A DNA stretch of 40,520 nt from positions 1 through 40,520 of the forward strand of contig JAFAGR010000057.1 of assembly GCA_023422565.1 (NCBI GenBank). The letters are read 5' to 3'. Each line of letters starts with the position of its first letter. Positions within the stretch are counted from its first letter, which is position 1. Of this stretch, positions 35,101-40,520 are shown one piece after another. This stretch comes from Bacteroidota bacterium (lineage in GTDB: Bacteria > Bacteroidota > Bacteroidia > Chitinophagales > Chitinophagaceae). The translations under genes and the position numbers were made by a program. The notes beneath the pieces are model-generated. The model saw only the letters and a list, made by a program, of their open reading frames with translations, had not been told where the DNA came from and made no database searches.

Positions 35101-38100
35101 TCCCTGGCCGACGGTGCTTCTGTTGTATCAGAAGCTATCAATGCTGCCGGATGCTCACAAGTGTTTAACAGCATTGTGGTTACAGTTAATCCGCTTCCTG
35201 CAGGAACATTGACTTTTACCGAAAATTCAGGGTCTGCAAACGATGGAACTATATGTCCCGGATCAACAGTAACTTTCACTGCTACATCCGGTTTCTCAAA
35301 CTATAATTTCAAAGTAAACGGGGTTTCTGCTCAATCTTCTTCTTCATCTACTTTTTCCACATCATCAATAAACCTTACTTCTTCAATTGAAGTAGAGGTT
35401 ACAAATTCGAATGGATGTGTGAATCTTTTAAATAGTGTAACCATAACCGTTAGTGCGCTTCCTTCAGGAGTGCTTGCGGCTACTGAGAATTCCGGCAGCG
35501 CTGCGAACGATAATTCTATTTGTACGGGCGGTACGGTTTTGTTTACCGCAACACCGGGATATTCTTCTTACCAATTTATGGTGAACGGATCCGTTGCGCA
35601 AAGTGGTGCCGCAAACCTGTTTAGCACTAATACCTTGTTAGATGGGGATGTGGTTTCAGTTGAAGTTTATCACTCCAACGGCTGCTCACTGGTATACACA
35701 GGTATAACGATCAATGTCTTCGATTATCCTGTAGTTGCACCTATAAGTGGTGTGGCAGGTGTATGTAAAGGAAGCACGCTTGCGCTTTCCAACGCAACTC
35801 CAGGCGGTACCTGGGCAAGCAGTAATACTTCGGTAGCTACTGTACATTCTTCAACCGGCGTAGTTACGGGAGTGGCGGCTGGCTTCACTGATATTTCTTA
35901 CACGGTTGTGAACGGAAGCGGATGTTCTGCCTCGGTTACCGCGCCGGTGGAAGTATTTGAACTTCCGGTGCCAACTCTTACAGGTCCTAATCCTTTCTGC
36001 CCGGAAACAATTTCTCAATACACCACTGAAGCGGGCCAGTCCAATTACGTATGGACGGTTACCGGTGGAACCATATTAAGCGGTGGTACATCAACTGACA
36101 ATTCAATTATGATTGACTGGAACCTTCCGGGCGTGAAGTCGATCTTTGTGAACTATACCAACGCAAACGGTTGTGCAGGTGCCACAAGTACAACTGTAAC
36201 AGGAAGCACCGGTATCATTCCAATTATCAGCGGGGCTAACCAGGTTTGCAATAATACAAGCGGAGTGATGTACACCACGCAATCAGGTTATGCTGATTAC
36301 GAATGGAATGTTACCGGCGGAACCATAACATCCGGAGGCGGTTTAACCGATAATTTTGTAGTGGTTGACTGGAACGTAGCCGGAACCGGCACCGTATCGG
36401 TGAATTTCTCAAACATGTTTGGCTGTACCGCTGCAGCACCTAGCGTTCGCAACGTGTTGGTTCGTGCCCTTCCTACAGCAACTGTGTCCGGTTCAACGCA
36501 GGTTTGCCACAATGCCGCATCGCCTGTTATCACTTTTACCGGGGCGGCCGGGGTTGCACCGTATACTTTTAACTACCAGATTAACGGCGGCGCAATTCAA
36601 TCTGTAACAACAATTTCCGGAAATTCAGCAACAGTATCGGTGCCCACAACTGCTGTAGGTTCATTTGAATATTCGCTGGTGAATGTTACCGGAGCTAACG
36701 GTTGCGCACAAACGCAATCGGGTTCGGCTACAATAATAGTAAACCCTTTGCCGGCAGCCACAATTTCAGGCACCAATTCAGTTTGCCGCGGAGGGTCGTC
36801 GGCCATAACGTTTACAGGTTCTAACGGAGCGTCGCCTTATACTTTCACTTATTCAATAAATGGCGGCCCGGCTCAATCTGTTTCCACTGTTTCGGGAAAC
36901 AGCGTAGCAATTGATGCATCAACTTCAGTTGCTGGAGTATTTACCTACCAGCTAATCCAGGTGAGTGATGCAAACTCGTGCGGGGAGGTAGTTTCCGGTT
37001 CTGTAACAATTACGGTTAACGATCTTCCTTCAGCTACTATTTCCGGCGATGCCAGCGTATGTATCAATGCGGCGTCTCCATTGGTTACTTTCACGGGTGC
37101 GAATGGTATCGCACCATATACTTTTTATTATAGCGTGAACGGCGGTGCCACTCAGTCTGTTGTTTCTGCAGGCAATTCGGCTTCTGTTTCCGTTCCCACC
37201 AATACGGCCGGCAACTTCGTTTATACGTTACAGTCAGTTACCGATGCTTCCTCCACCACCTGCAGCCAGTTGCAGGGTGGTACGGTAACAATTAATGTTT
37301 CCCCTGCATCTTTAGGTGGAACATTAAATGGAAGTACAAGTGTTTGTACATCGTCTAATTCCACCCTTCTCACTTTGAGCGGATATATGGGAGCCATTAC
37401 CGGATGGGAGTATTCGGTAGACGGAGGTTCCACATGGATACCTGTTGCGAATACCTCGTCAACTTATACTGCAACCGGACTTACGCAAACTACCTCATAT
37501 CGCGTTTTAGTGGGAAGTGGTTCGTGTGCAGGCACAGTTTCTTCAGTAGCCACTATCACGGTGTTTCAGTTGAGCAGCGGAGGAAGCGTAGCAGGAAGTA
37601 CAACAGTGTGTGCGGGCGCAAACGCCGGCAGCCTTAATTTGTCCGGCCATACAGGCACTGTTATCCGCTGGGAGTCCTCAGTAAATGGCGGCAGCACCTG
37701 GAGCCCGATCTCGAATGCAACAACTATTCAGAACTATTCCAATCTTTCTCAAACTACTTTGTATCGTGCGATCGTAGCAAATGGCCCCTGTTCGCAACAA
37801 GCTTCAACCGCTGCCACGATATCAGTGAATGCAAGGCCTACTGCAGTGTTGAGTGGCACGGGCAATATGTGCCTGGGTGCAGGCCGCACGCTCACACTAA
37901 CGGTAACGGGTAGTGGCACTATTTCCGGTACGCTTTCCGGTGGCATTCCGTTCAGCGGAACCGCTCCTGTGATAAACGTAACAGTAAACCCCGGCGGAAC
38001 TACTGCATATACCATTGCAAGTTTGAATGATGAAAATTGCGCAGCGCTTCCGGCTAACCTTAGCGGAACCGCAACTGTAACGGTATTGCCTTTGCCGGCC

Positions 38101-40520
38101 GTATTCACCGTAACACCCGCCACTGCTACCATGTGTGCGGGAACGGTAACGGCGCTCACTGCAACCGGTTCAACACCAACTAACGGCAGCGCATCAGCGA
38201 ATTCGGGCACTGTTAACCTCTCTATCCCCGATGCCGGCCTTTTCGGTTCTGGAATGAGAACTCATGGTCTGACAATAAGCGGAATACCGGCAGGAGCCGT
38301 GATTACCGGGATCTCTGTGAATTTCAATATTCCACACACGGCTACGGGCGAATTGGACATTAACCTTCGGGCGCCAAACGGCAATGTGCTGAACCTTGTA
38401 GGAAGGAGAGGAGGCTCCGGTAATAACTTTACCAACACAATTATCAGCAGTGCGGGCGTTCTGCCAATAAGCGGGGCTTCTGCACCTTTCACCAATACTT
38501 ATTCTGCAGATGCGATTAATAATACCGGACCAACAGGATATGTTTCAAACGTGGGCTCTTTTAACGGACTGATGAGTGTACCGAATGGTACATGGACGAT
38601 TGCAATTGAAGATAACGTACTATTCAGTGGTTTCTTAAACACCAACACCGGAAGCTTAAGTTCATGGAACATAACGATTACCTATACGGTTCCTTCAAAT
38701 CTGCCTTCGACCTGGTCGCCAATGGCGGGGTTATTTACAGACCCGGGTGCTACTGTGGCTTATACAGGACAGTCTCTTACTACGGTTTATGCAAGCCCGA
38801 CAGCGGGCACACATGTTTACACCGCAACTTATGCAAATGCGCAGGGATGTGAACGTACTGCAACTTCAACAATTAATGTGAATCCGGCGCCGACCGTAAC
38901 CATTGATGCCGATTATTGCGCGGTTCCGGGAAAAATTCAACTCACTGCTAATTCAAATCCCGCCGCAACCGGTTACCTGTGGAATACCGGAGCCACCACG
39001 CAGACCATTGCCGTGGATGAGGCGGGAACTTATGATGTAACGGTTACTACAGCTCTCGGCTGCCCTGGAAGAGCCATTACCTTTATTGCACAGGAACTTG
39101 TAGTAAACGGCGATTTTGAAGCCGGTAATACAGGATTCTTCACTGAATACACCCTTGCTACAGGTTTCAATTTGTACCCTGAAGGTGAATATGCGGTAGG
39201 CACTGATGCGCATTTGTACCATGATAATTTCTATGGAAAGGATCACACTACTGCTGCGCAAACCGGCAACTTCATGATGATAAACGGTAGCTCTACGCTC
39301 ATCGGATCCCCGGGAAGATTGCGTACCATCTGGCAACAAACGGTAAACGTTTTACCAAACACCGATTATTATTTCAGTGCATGGGCGATGAACTTAAACC
39401 CGGGCTCACCTGCACGCCTGCAGTTTGAAGTGAACGGTGTGCCTGTGGGTACGATCGCTGATCTTAACTCGGCACCGAAACCAACCAGCCAGGCGCAGGT
39501 TAATATAAATAACTGGGTAAGGTTTTACAGCAACCCGACTTGGAATTCGGGTGTGAGCACAACCGCCGTTATCAGAATAATAAATCTGAATACTGACCCC
39601 GGAGGAAATGACTTTGGTCTTGATGATATTTCATTCGGTACACTTCGTCCATTTATAAACTTAATTTCAGCTCCGGGCACGGATGCACAAACCTTATGTG
39701 TGAACACACCGATATCAAACGTTATCTATTCTGTTGCGGGTGGATCGTCCGGTCCGGTGGTTACCGGTTTGCCGGCAGGTGTTACGTCTACTTATAACGG
39801 CACTACTGTTACCATTTCGGGAACTCCTACAGTGGCAGGCACCTTTGGTTATTCGCTCACCACAACCGGCACATGTAACCCTGTAACGGTAACGGGTACA
39901 CTAACTGTTCAAAGCCAGTCGGTATCCCTGTCGTCAGGCAGCGGAGCACAAAATGCATGTGCAGGCTCACCAATTGCTCCCGTGCAGTTTACAATTGGCG
40001 GAACGGCAACCGGTGCCACTGTGAGCGGGCTTCCTGCTGGCGTAACCAGTTCGGTAAGCGCAGGAATTGTTACCATTAGCGGCACGCCTACAGTAACAGG
40101 AAGCTTTATCTATACCATAACCACCACCGGCACTTGCCAGCCTGCATCAACAACAGGTTCAATAAATGTGCAGGGACAAACGATCGCCTTGTTCTCCGGC
40201 AATACTGCCCAAGTGAGGTGTGTGAATAACGCCATTTCAAACATTGTGTACACTACCGGTGGAACAGCAACCGGGGCAACGGTTTCAGGCCTGCCTGCAG
40301 GGGTTAGCGGAAATTACAGTGGTGGAATTTTTATCATAAGCGGAACACCAACCGTTGCCGGTACTTATAATTATACAGTAACTACATCAGGCGCATGCAA
40401 CCCGGCCACGATCTCGGGTAGTATACAGGTTGACCCGGCCGCGAGCATTGCCCTCAGCTCAGGTGCCGGAACAAATGCGCAGACTATTTGTGTGAACACA
40501 GCGGTAGCTCCGATCACTTA
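29200..40520 (+). CDS. Giant mosaic repeat protein, probable surface adhesin (partial)
   Basis: The frame beginning at ATG 29200 stays open to the right edge, at least 3773 codons. A signal peptide with a long basic n-region ends near LWNQSLFSQ (residue ~42). Then follow: a glycine-rich tail-fibre-like domain opening GTFTVPTGVTSITVECWGGG (29320-29945); an NBR1/CARDB-like Ig domain (29949-30310); an Ig-like unit (30325-30594); ten type A putative-Ig repeats (30595-33348); a BIG2-like domain (33349-33600); eight type B repeats (33601-35724); a BIG2-like and two PKD-like units (35725-36468); three type D (36469-37302) and two type E repeats (37303-37833); another beta unit; a P-domain-like module (38200-38694); a CBM-like jelly-roll (39094-39645); then type A repeats again. 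Such proteins in Bacteroidota are secreted by T9SS and act in adhesion or gliding. The expected sorting domain would be beyond the window. Confidence 0.93.
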   Translation, partial: MKTLLPLLKNYPLSVFTTFSKSVRFVAVMLIALLWNQSLFSQVSQTFNANGTFTVPTGVTSITVECWGGGGKGGARSSSSGTCGGGGGGGYSRSVIAVTPGSNHTVNVGAGSTTTAAGGDSWFSTTGTVRAIGGSSVANNTTTGAAGGVLGIGDVRFSGGSGRTGVGGSYGGGGGSSAGNAANGNPATNQNGATAPAGGGNGGNGRASSTGAGLSGSVPGGGGGGAYRTSFGSSAGGNGANGQVVVSWVPAYASEFISMNTGSSTWCPGETRTVTVTVRNAGQATWTNSSPDVNIGVKWNGDPDYLVRTNADDLAPGETRTYSLTVTAPAAPSTNNLTFDVVYEGVCWFGNNGGTCGPGNTVFTSPLINIGTAPSITTQPAATNRVYCIGAATHLLTVGATGSNLSYQWYSNTVASNVGGTPIPGATSNSYLPSSATPGIQYYYVEVSGCSPAVTSNVSGSYTVNDNATLTLTSAPSSQNQSLCISSPIEDIVLTTGGAATGITISAGALPAGVSGTFSSGVYTISGTPSFPGNYSFSVQTTGSLCNNPVISFNILVQDQPTLSLSSAAGTDAQSVCINTPIAAITYLAGGGATGVSTNGLPAGVTANFSAGLLTISGSPTVTGTFSFEVVTNGPACANITLTGTLNVSGDGSISLGSAPATTNQLVCEGSAIADIVYNIGGTATGAEISAGSLPPGVSGVFSAGVFTISGTPTAGGVYNYTVATTGSTCINPTLSGTISVNNPGTLMQTSAAGTESQVVCVNTAIANVEYAIGGGATGAAITAGSLPAGVTGSFSAGVFAVSGTPIISGTFSFTVSTTGGCTNESLSATITVQDDAFISLSSSTASPVNCINTTLTTITYSVSGSATGAVITSGVLPAGLTGSFSGGVFTISGTATESGVFPYTVTTTGPCANASASGTITINADGTIILTSPGADDQTLCINTAIAPVTFAVGGGATGASITAGSLPAGVTGSFSSGVFTISGTPTVAGTFNYTVRANGPCVQPILTGTLLVRANSSINLTSGLGSNNRIVCINAVMPSITYSIGGSATGATLSGPLPAGISGVFNAGVFTISGTPTESGSFAFTVTTTGPCVNTSASGSILVNANGTISLTSPGADNQTVCISNAITPVTYSIGGGATGASIVAGSLPAGVTGTFSSGVFTISGTPTASGTFNYTVRANGPCIQPTLSGVLVVDANSTINLSSGAGTNNRTVCINTAMPSIVWTVGGGATGATVTGLPAGVSATYNSSLKQLTISGSPTVNGSFPYTVTTTGPCVNTTGTGTITVNQDATIALTSAAGSNIQTVCVSQQAITPITYLIGGGGTGATVSGLPAGVTGSYNAGTKIFTISGTPTASGTFSYTVTTTGPCVKPALSGTITVNARPVANAITGVNNLCVGESITLTPNASGTAPLSYTWSSSSPAVATVSNSGVVTGLTAGTSNIAYTVTNGNGCTQTSAAFVITVKAIATGALSAVENSGISPNDNIICAGANVTFTATSGYVVYHFKVNGSTVQNGIANVFNSTSLVNGDVVTVDVTNSTACTVTFNAITVTVNAIPAGTLTASENSGTVNDNQICAGELVTFNATPGYTNYVFKVNGAGVQSGSSNVFTTTTLSGVSSVTVEVTNSNNCKTVWGPQTITVNGLPGGSITVTENSGSTPNNNEICFGDAVTFVATSGFSNYNFIVNGSSVQSGASNTFISTSLTNPSIVTVEVTNAGGCGAALGPVIISVNDLPAGVLTGTENSGVADDMEICEGENVTFTATAGYNNYTFKVNGTTVQSGVNNIYNSTSLVNGDAITVEVTSDGGCSAIFNTVSVIVNGLPSAILTATENSGVPNNNTICAGDNIAFAAAAGYLNYQFMVNGTVVQNGGLNIYSSTSLNNGDEVSVSVTAASGCVATSSEIMVTVVDLPSGSLSVSENSGTSPNDGVICTGATVTFTASAGYSSYNFYVNGVVMQSGASNIYVTSSLADGASVVSEAINAAGCSQVFNSIVVTVNPLPAGTLTFTENSGSANDGTICPGSTVTFTATSGFSNYNFKVNGVSAQSSSSSTFSTSSINLTSSIEVEVTNSNGCVNLLNSVTITVSALPSGVLAATENSGSAANDNSICTGGTVLFTATPGYSSYQFMVNGSVAQSGAANLFSTNTLLDGDVVSVEVYHSNGCSLVYTGITINVFDYPVVAPISGVAGVCKGSTLALSNATPGGTWASSNTSVATVHSSTGVVTGVAAGFTDISYTVVNGSGCSASVTAPVEVFELPVPTLTGPNPFCPETISQYTTEAGQSNYVWTVTGGTILSGGTSTDNSIMIDWNLPGVKSIFVNYTNANGCAGATSTTVTGSTGIIPIISGANQVCNNTSGVMYTTQSGYADYEWNVTGGTITSGGGLTDNFVVVDWNVAGTGTVSVNFSNMFGCTAAAPSVRNVLVRALPTATVSGSTQVCHNAASPVITFTGAAGVAPYTFNYQINGGAIQSVTTISGNSATVSVPTTAVGSFEYSLVNVTGANGCAQTQSGSATIIVNPLPAATISGTNSVCRGGSSAITFTGSNGASPYTFTYSINGGPAQSVSTVSGNSVAIDASTSVAGVFTYQLIQVSDANSCGEVVSGSVTITVNDLPSATISGDASVCINAASPLVTFTGANGIAPYTFYYSVNGGATQSVVSAGNSASVSVPTNTAGNFVYTLQSVTDASSTTCSQLQGGTVTINVSPASLGGTLNGSTSVCTSSNSTLLTLSGYMGAITGWEYSVDGGSTWIPVANTSSTYTATGLTQTTSYRVLVGSGSCAGTVSSVATITVFQLSSGGSVAGSTTVCAGANAGSLNLSGHTGTVIRWESSVNGGSTWSPISNATTIQNYSNLSQTTLYRAIVANGPCSQQASTAATISVNARPTAVLSGTGNMCLGAGRTLTLTVTGSGTISGTLSGGIPFSGTAPVINVTVNPGGTTAYTIASLNDENCAALPANLSGTATVTVLPLPAVFTVTPATATMCAGTVTALTATGSTPTNGSASANSGTVNLSIPDAGLFGSGMRTHGLTISGIPAGAVITGISVNFNIPHTATGELDINLRAPNGNVLNLVGRRGGSGNNFTNTIISSAGVLPISGASAPFTNTYSADAINNTGPTGYVSNVGSFNGLMSVPNGTWTIAIEDNVLFSGFLNTNTGSLSSWNITITYTVPSNLPSTWSPMAGLFTDPGATVAYTGQSLTTVYASPTAGTHVYTATYANAQGCERTATSTINVNPAPTVTIDADYCAVPGKIQLTANSNPAATGYLWNTGATTQTIAVDEAGTYDVTVTTALGCPGRAITFIAQELVVNGDFEAGNTGFFTEYTLATGFNLYPEGEYAVGTDAHLYHDNFYGKDHTTAAQTGNFMMINGSSTLIGSPGRLRTIWQQTVNVLPNTDYYFSAWAMNLNPGSPARLQFEVNGVPVGTIADLNSAPKPTSQAQVNINNWVRFYSNPTWNSGVSTTAVIRIINLNTDPGGNDFGLDDISFGTLRPFINLISAPGTDAQTLCVNTPISNVIYSVAGGSSGPVVTGLPAGVTSTYNGTTVTISGTPTVAGTFGYSLTTTGTCNPVTVTGTLTVQSQSVSLSSGSGAQNACAGSPIAPVQFTIGGTATGATVSGLPAGVTSSVSAGIVTISGTPTVTGSFIYTITTTGTCQPASTTGSINVQGQTIALFSGNTAQVRCVNNAISNIVYTTGGTATGATVSGLPAGVSGNYSGGIFIISGTPTVAGTYNYTVTTSGACNPATISGSIQVDPAASIALSSGAGTNAQTICVNTAVAPIT
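30595..33348 (+). repeat. Type A repeats, block 1: ten tandem ~91-residue putative-Ig units
   Basis: Units begin at 30595, 30877, 31150, 31429, 31705, 31975, 32248, 32521, 32794 and 33070. The core pattern is S-x-x-G-x-x-x-Q-x-V-C-I-N, then GGxATGA, LPAGVTGSFSxGVFTISGTP, and F-x-Y-T-V-T-T-T-G-P-C. The centre matches the He_PIG putative-Ig style. Each unit has one Cys near its start and one near its end, so one disulfide per unit is likely. Confidence 0.9.
31975..33069 (+). repeat. Duplicated two-unit super-repeat (546 bp)
   Basis: Units 6 and 8 resemble each other much more than their neighbours, as do units 7 and 9, so 31975-32520 was copied as a pair into 32521-33069. A 35-bp stretch at 32125-32159 is identical to 32671-32705, exactly 546 bp apart. 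Confidence 0.8.
33601..35724 (+). repeat. Type B repeats: eight tandem ~88-residue 'ENSG' units
   Basis: Units begin at 33601, 33868, 34132, 34399, 34663, 34927, 35194 and 35458. The shared pattern is LPxGxLTxTENSG, an Asn/Asp-rich spacer, ICxGxxVTFTATxGYxxYxF, VNGxxVQSGxxNxxxSTSL, then V-x-V-E-V-T-N-x-x-G-C. Two Cys per unit. They are beta-rich and presumably Ig-like, but I do not match them to a named domain. Confidence 0.88.
36469..37302 (+). repeat. Type D repeats: three ~92-residue units
   Basis: Units begin at 36469, 36748 and 37024. The shared pattern is LPxATxSGxxxVC, then ITFTGxxGxxPYTFxYxING, then QSVxxxSGNSxxVxxxTxxxGxFxYxL. This is a beta-sandwich style close to the SprB-type 'GxxPYTYxW' modules of gliding adhesins, but with a distinct centre. 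Confidence 0.8.
37303..37833 (+). repeat. Type E repeats: two ~88-residue units
   Basis: Units begin at 37303 and 37570. They share GGxxxGSTxVCxxxN, LxLSGxxGxIxxWExSVxGGSTWxPI, and LxQTTxYRxxVxxGxC. The pattern 'W-x-x-S-x-x-G-G-x-T-W' is common in large Bacteroidota surface proteins. Confidence 0.8.
38200..38694 (+). other. Proprotein-convertase P-like domain within the giant protein
   Basis: The segment from VNLSIPDAGLFGSGMRTHGL through TGELDINLRAPNGNVLNLVG to the closing GTWTIAIEDNVLFSGFLNTN and SSWNITITYTV has the order of a P-domain jelly-roll: an IPD opening, H-T-x-x-x-D-L, L-x-x-P-x-G, G-x-W-x-L, and a final W-x-L strand. In proteases it stabilises the catalytic domain. Here no protease is present, and it probably serves as a binding or structural module. 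Confidence 0.65.
39094..39645 (+). other. CBM-like/jelly-roll domain within the giant protein
   Basis: It opens LVVNGDFEAGNTGF, has TIWQQTVNVLPNTDYYFSAW in the middle and ends NDFGLDDISFGTL, the usual frame of CBM4_9/DUF642-like carbohydrate-binding jelly-rolls (NGDFE ... Y-x-F-S-x-W ... G-x-D-x-x-D-D-I). This suggests glycan binding, although aromatic site residues cannot be confirmed by eye. Confidence 0.7.
39652..40520 (+). repeat. Type A repeats, block 2 (three full units and one cut by the window edge)
   Basis: Units begin at 39652, 39916, 40177 and 40438. They are about 87 residues, slightly shorter than block 1, and lack the SAGS insertion before LPAGV (they read ATGATVSGLPAGV, like units 9 and 10). 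The array continues beyond the window. Confidence 0.88.

Overview
The window looks like a chromosomal segment of a member of the Bacteroidota, most likely a Chitinophagaceae-type bacterium. Reasons: secreted proteins with a C-terminal type IX secretion (T9SS) sorting domain, a TonB-type barrel protein with a CarboxypepD_reg-like N-terminus, promoter -7 boxes of the TAnnTTTG type (for example before the tRNA and ompA-like genes), weak or absent Shine-Dalgarno sequences, and DUF4369-thioredoxin and OmpA fusions typical of that phylum. The assignment is inferred from sequence style, not from a database search.

Layout. Bases 1-20100 are an ordinary, compact set of housekeeping and envelope genes: the end of a probable trpF, a secreted DUF4369-thioredoxin protein, pdxJ, a secreted SnoaL-like protein, a decayed IS1595-type insertion sequence, ahcY divergent from an Lrp/AsnC regulator, a SIMPL-domain protein, a coupled pair (secreted hypothetical plus GNAT), valS, an exonuclease/GIY-YIG fusion, tRNA-Val(UAC), a CarboxypepD_reg-like secreted protein, a second GNAT, a secreted OmpA-domain protein, a coiled-coil lipoprotein in tandem with a CPA2-type cation/proton antiporter, a type II NADH dehydrogenase, clpS and a small hypothetical protein. 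Several short intergenic regions hold clear intrinsic terminators or -7 boxes.

Bases 20121-40520 are given over to very large envelope and secreted proteins. They are an 814-residue outer-membrane barrel protein, a 2012-residue secreted multidomain protein ending in a T9SS type A sorting domain, and a giant ORF that starts at 29200 and is still open at the right edge (at least 3773 codons). The giant protein is a mosaic. It has a signal peptide, a glycine-rich tail-fibre-like domain, Ig-like modules, ten tandem ~91-residue putative-Ig repeats (type A), eight ~88-residue 'ENSG' repeats (type B), PKD/BIG2-like modules, three type D and two type E repeats, a proprotein-convertase-P-like domain, a CBM-like jelly-roll, and then type A repeats again. 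Inside type A a two-repeat unit of 546 bp has been duplicated. Together the two large genes suggest an adhesin or surface-polymer locus secreted by T9SS. The most unusual material is the mosaic repeat architecture and the regulatory DNA around it, notably two overlapping perfect palindromes just upstream of the giant gene.
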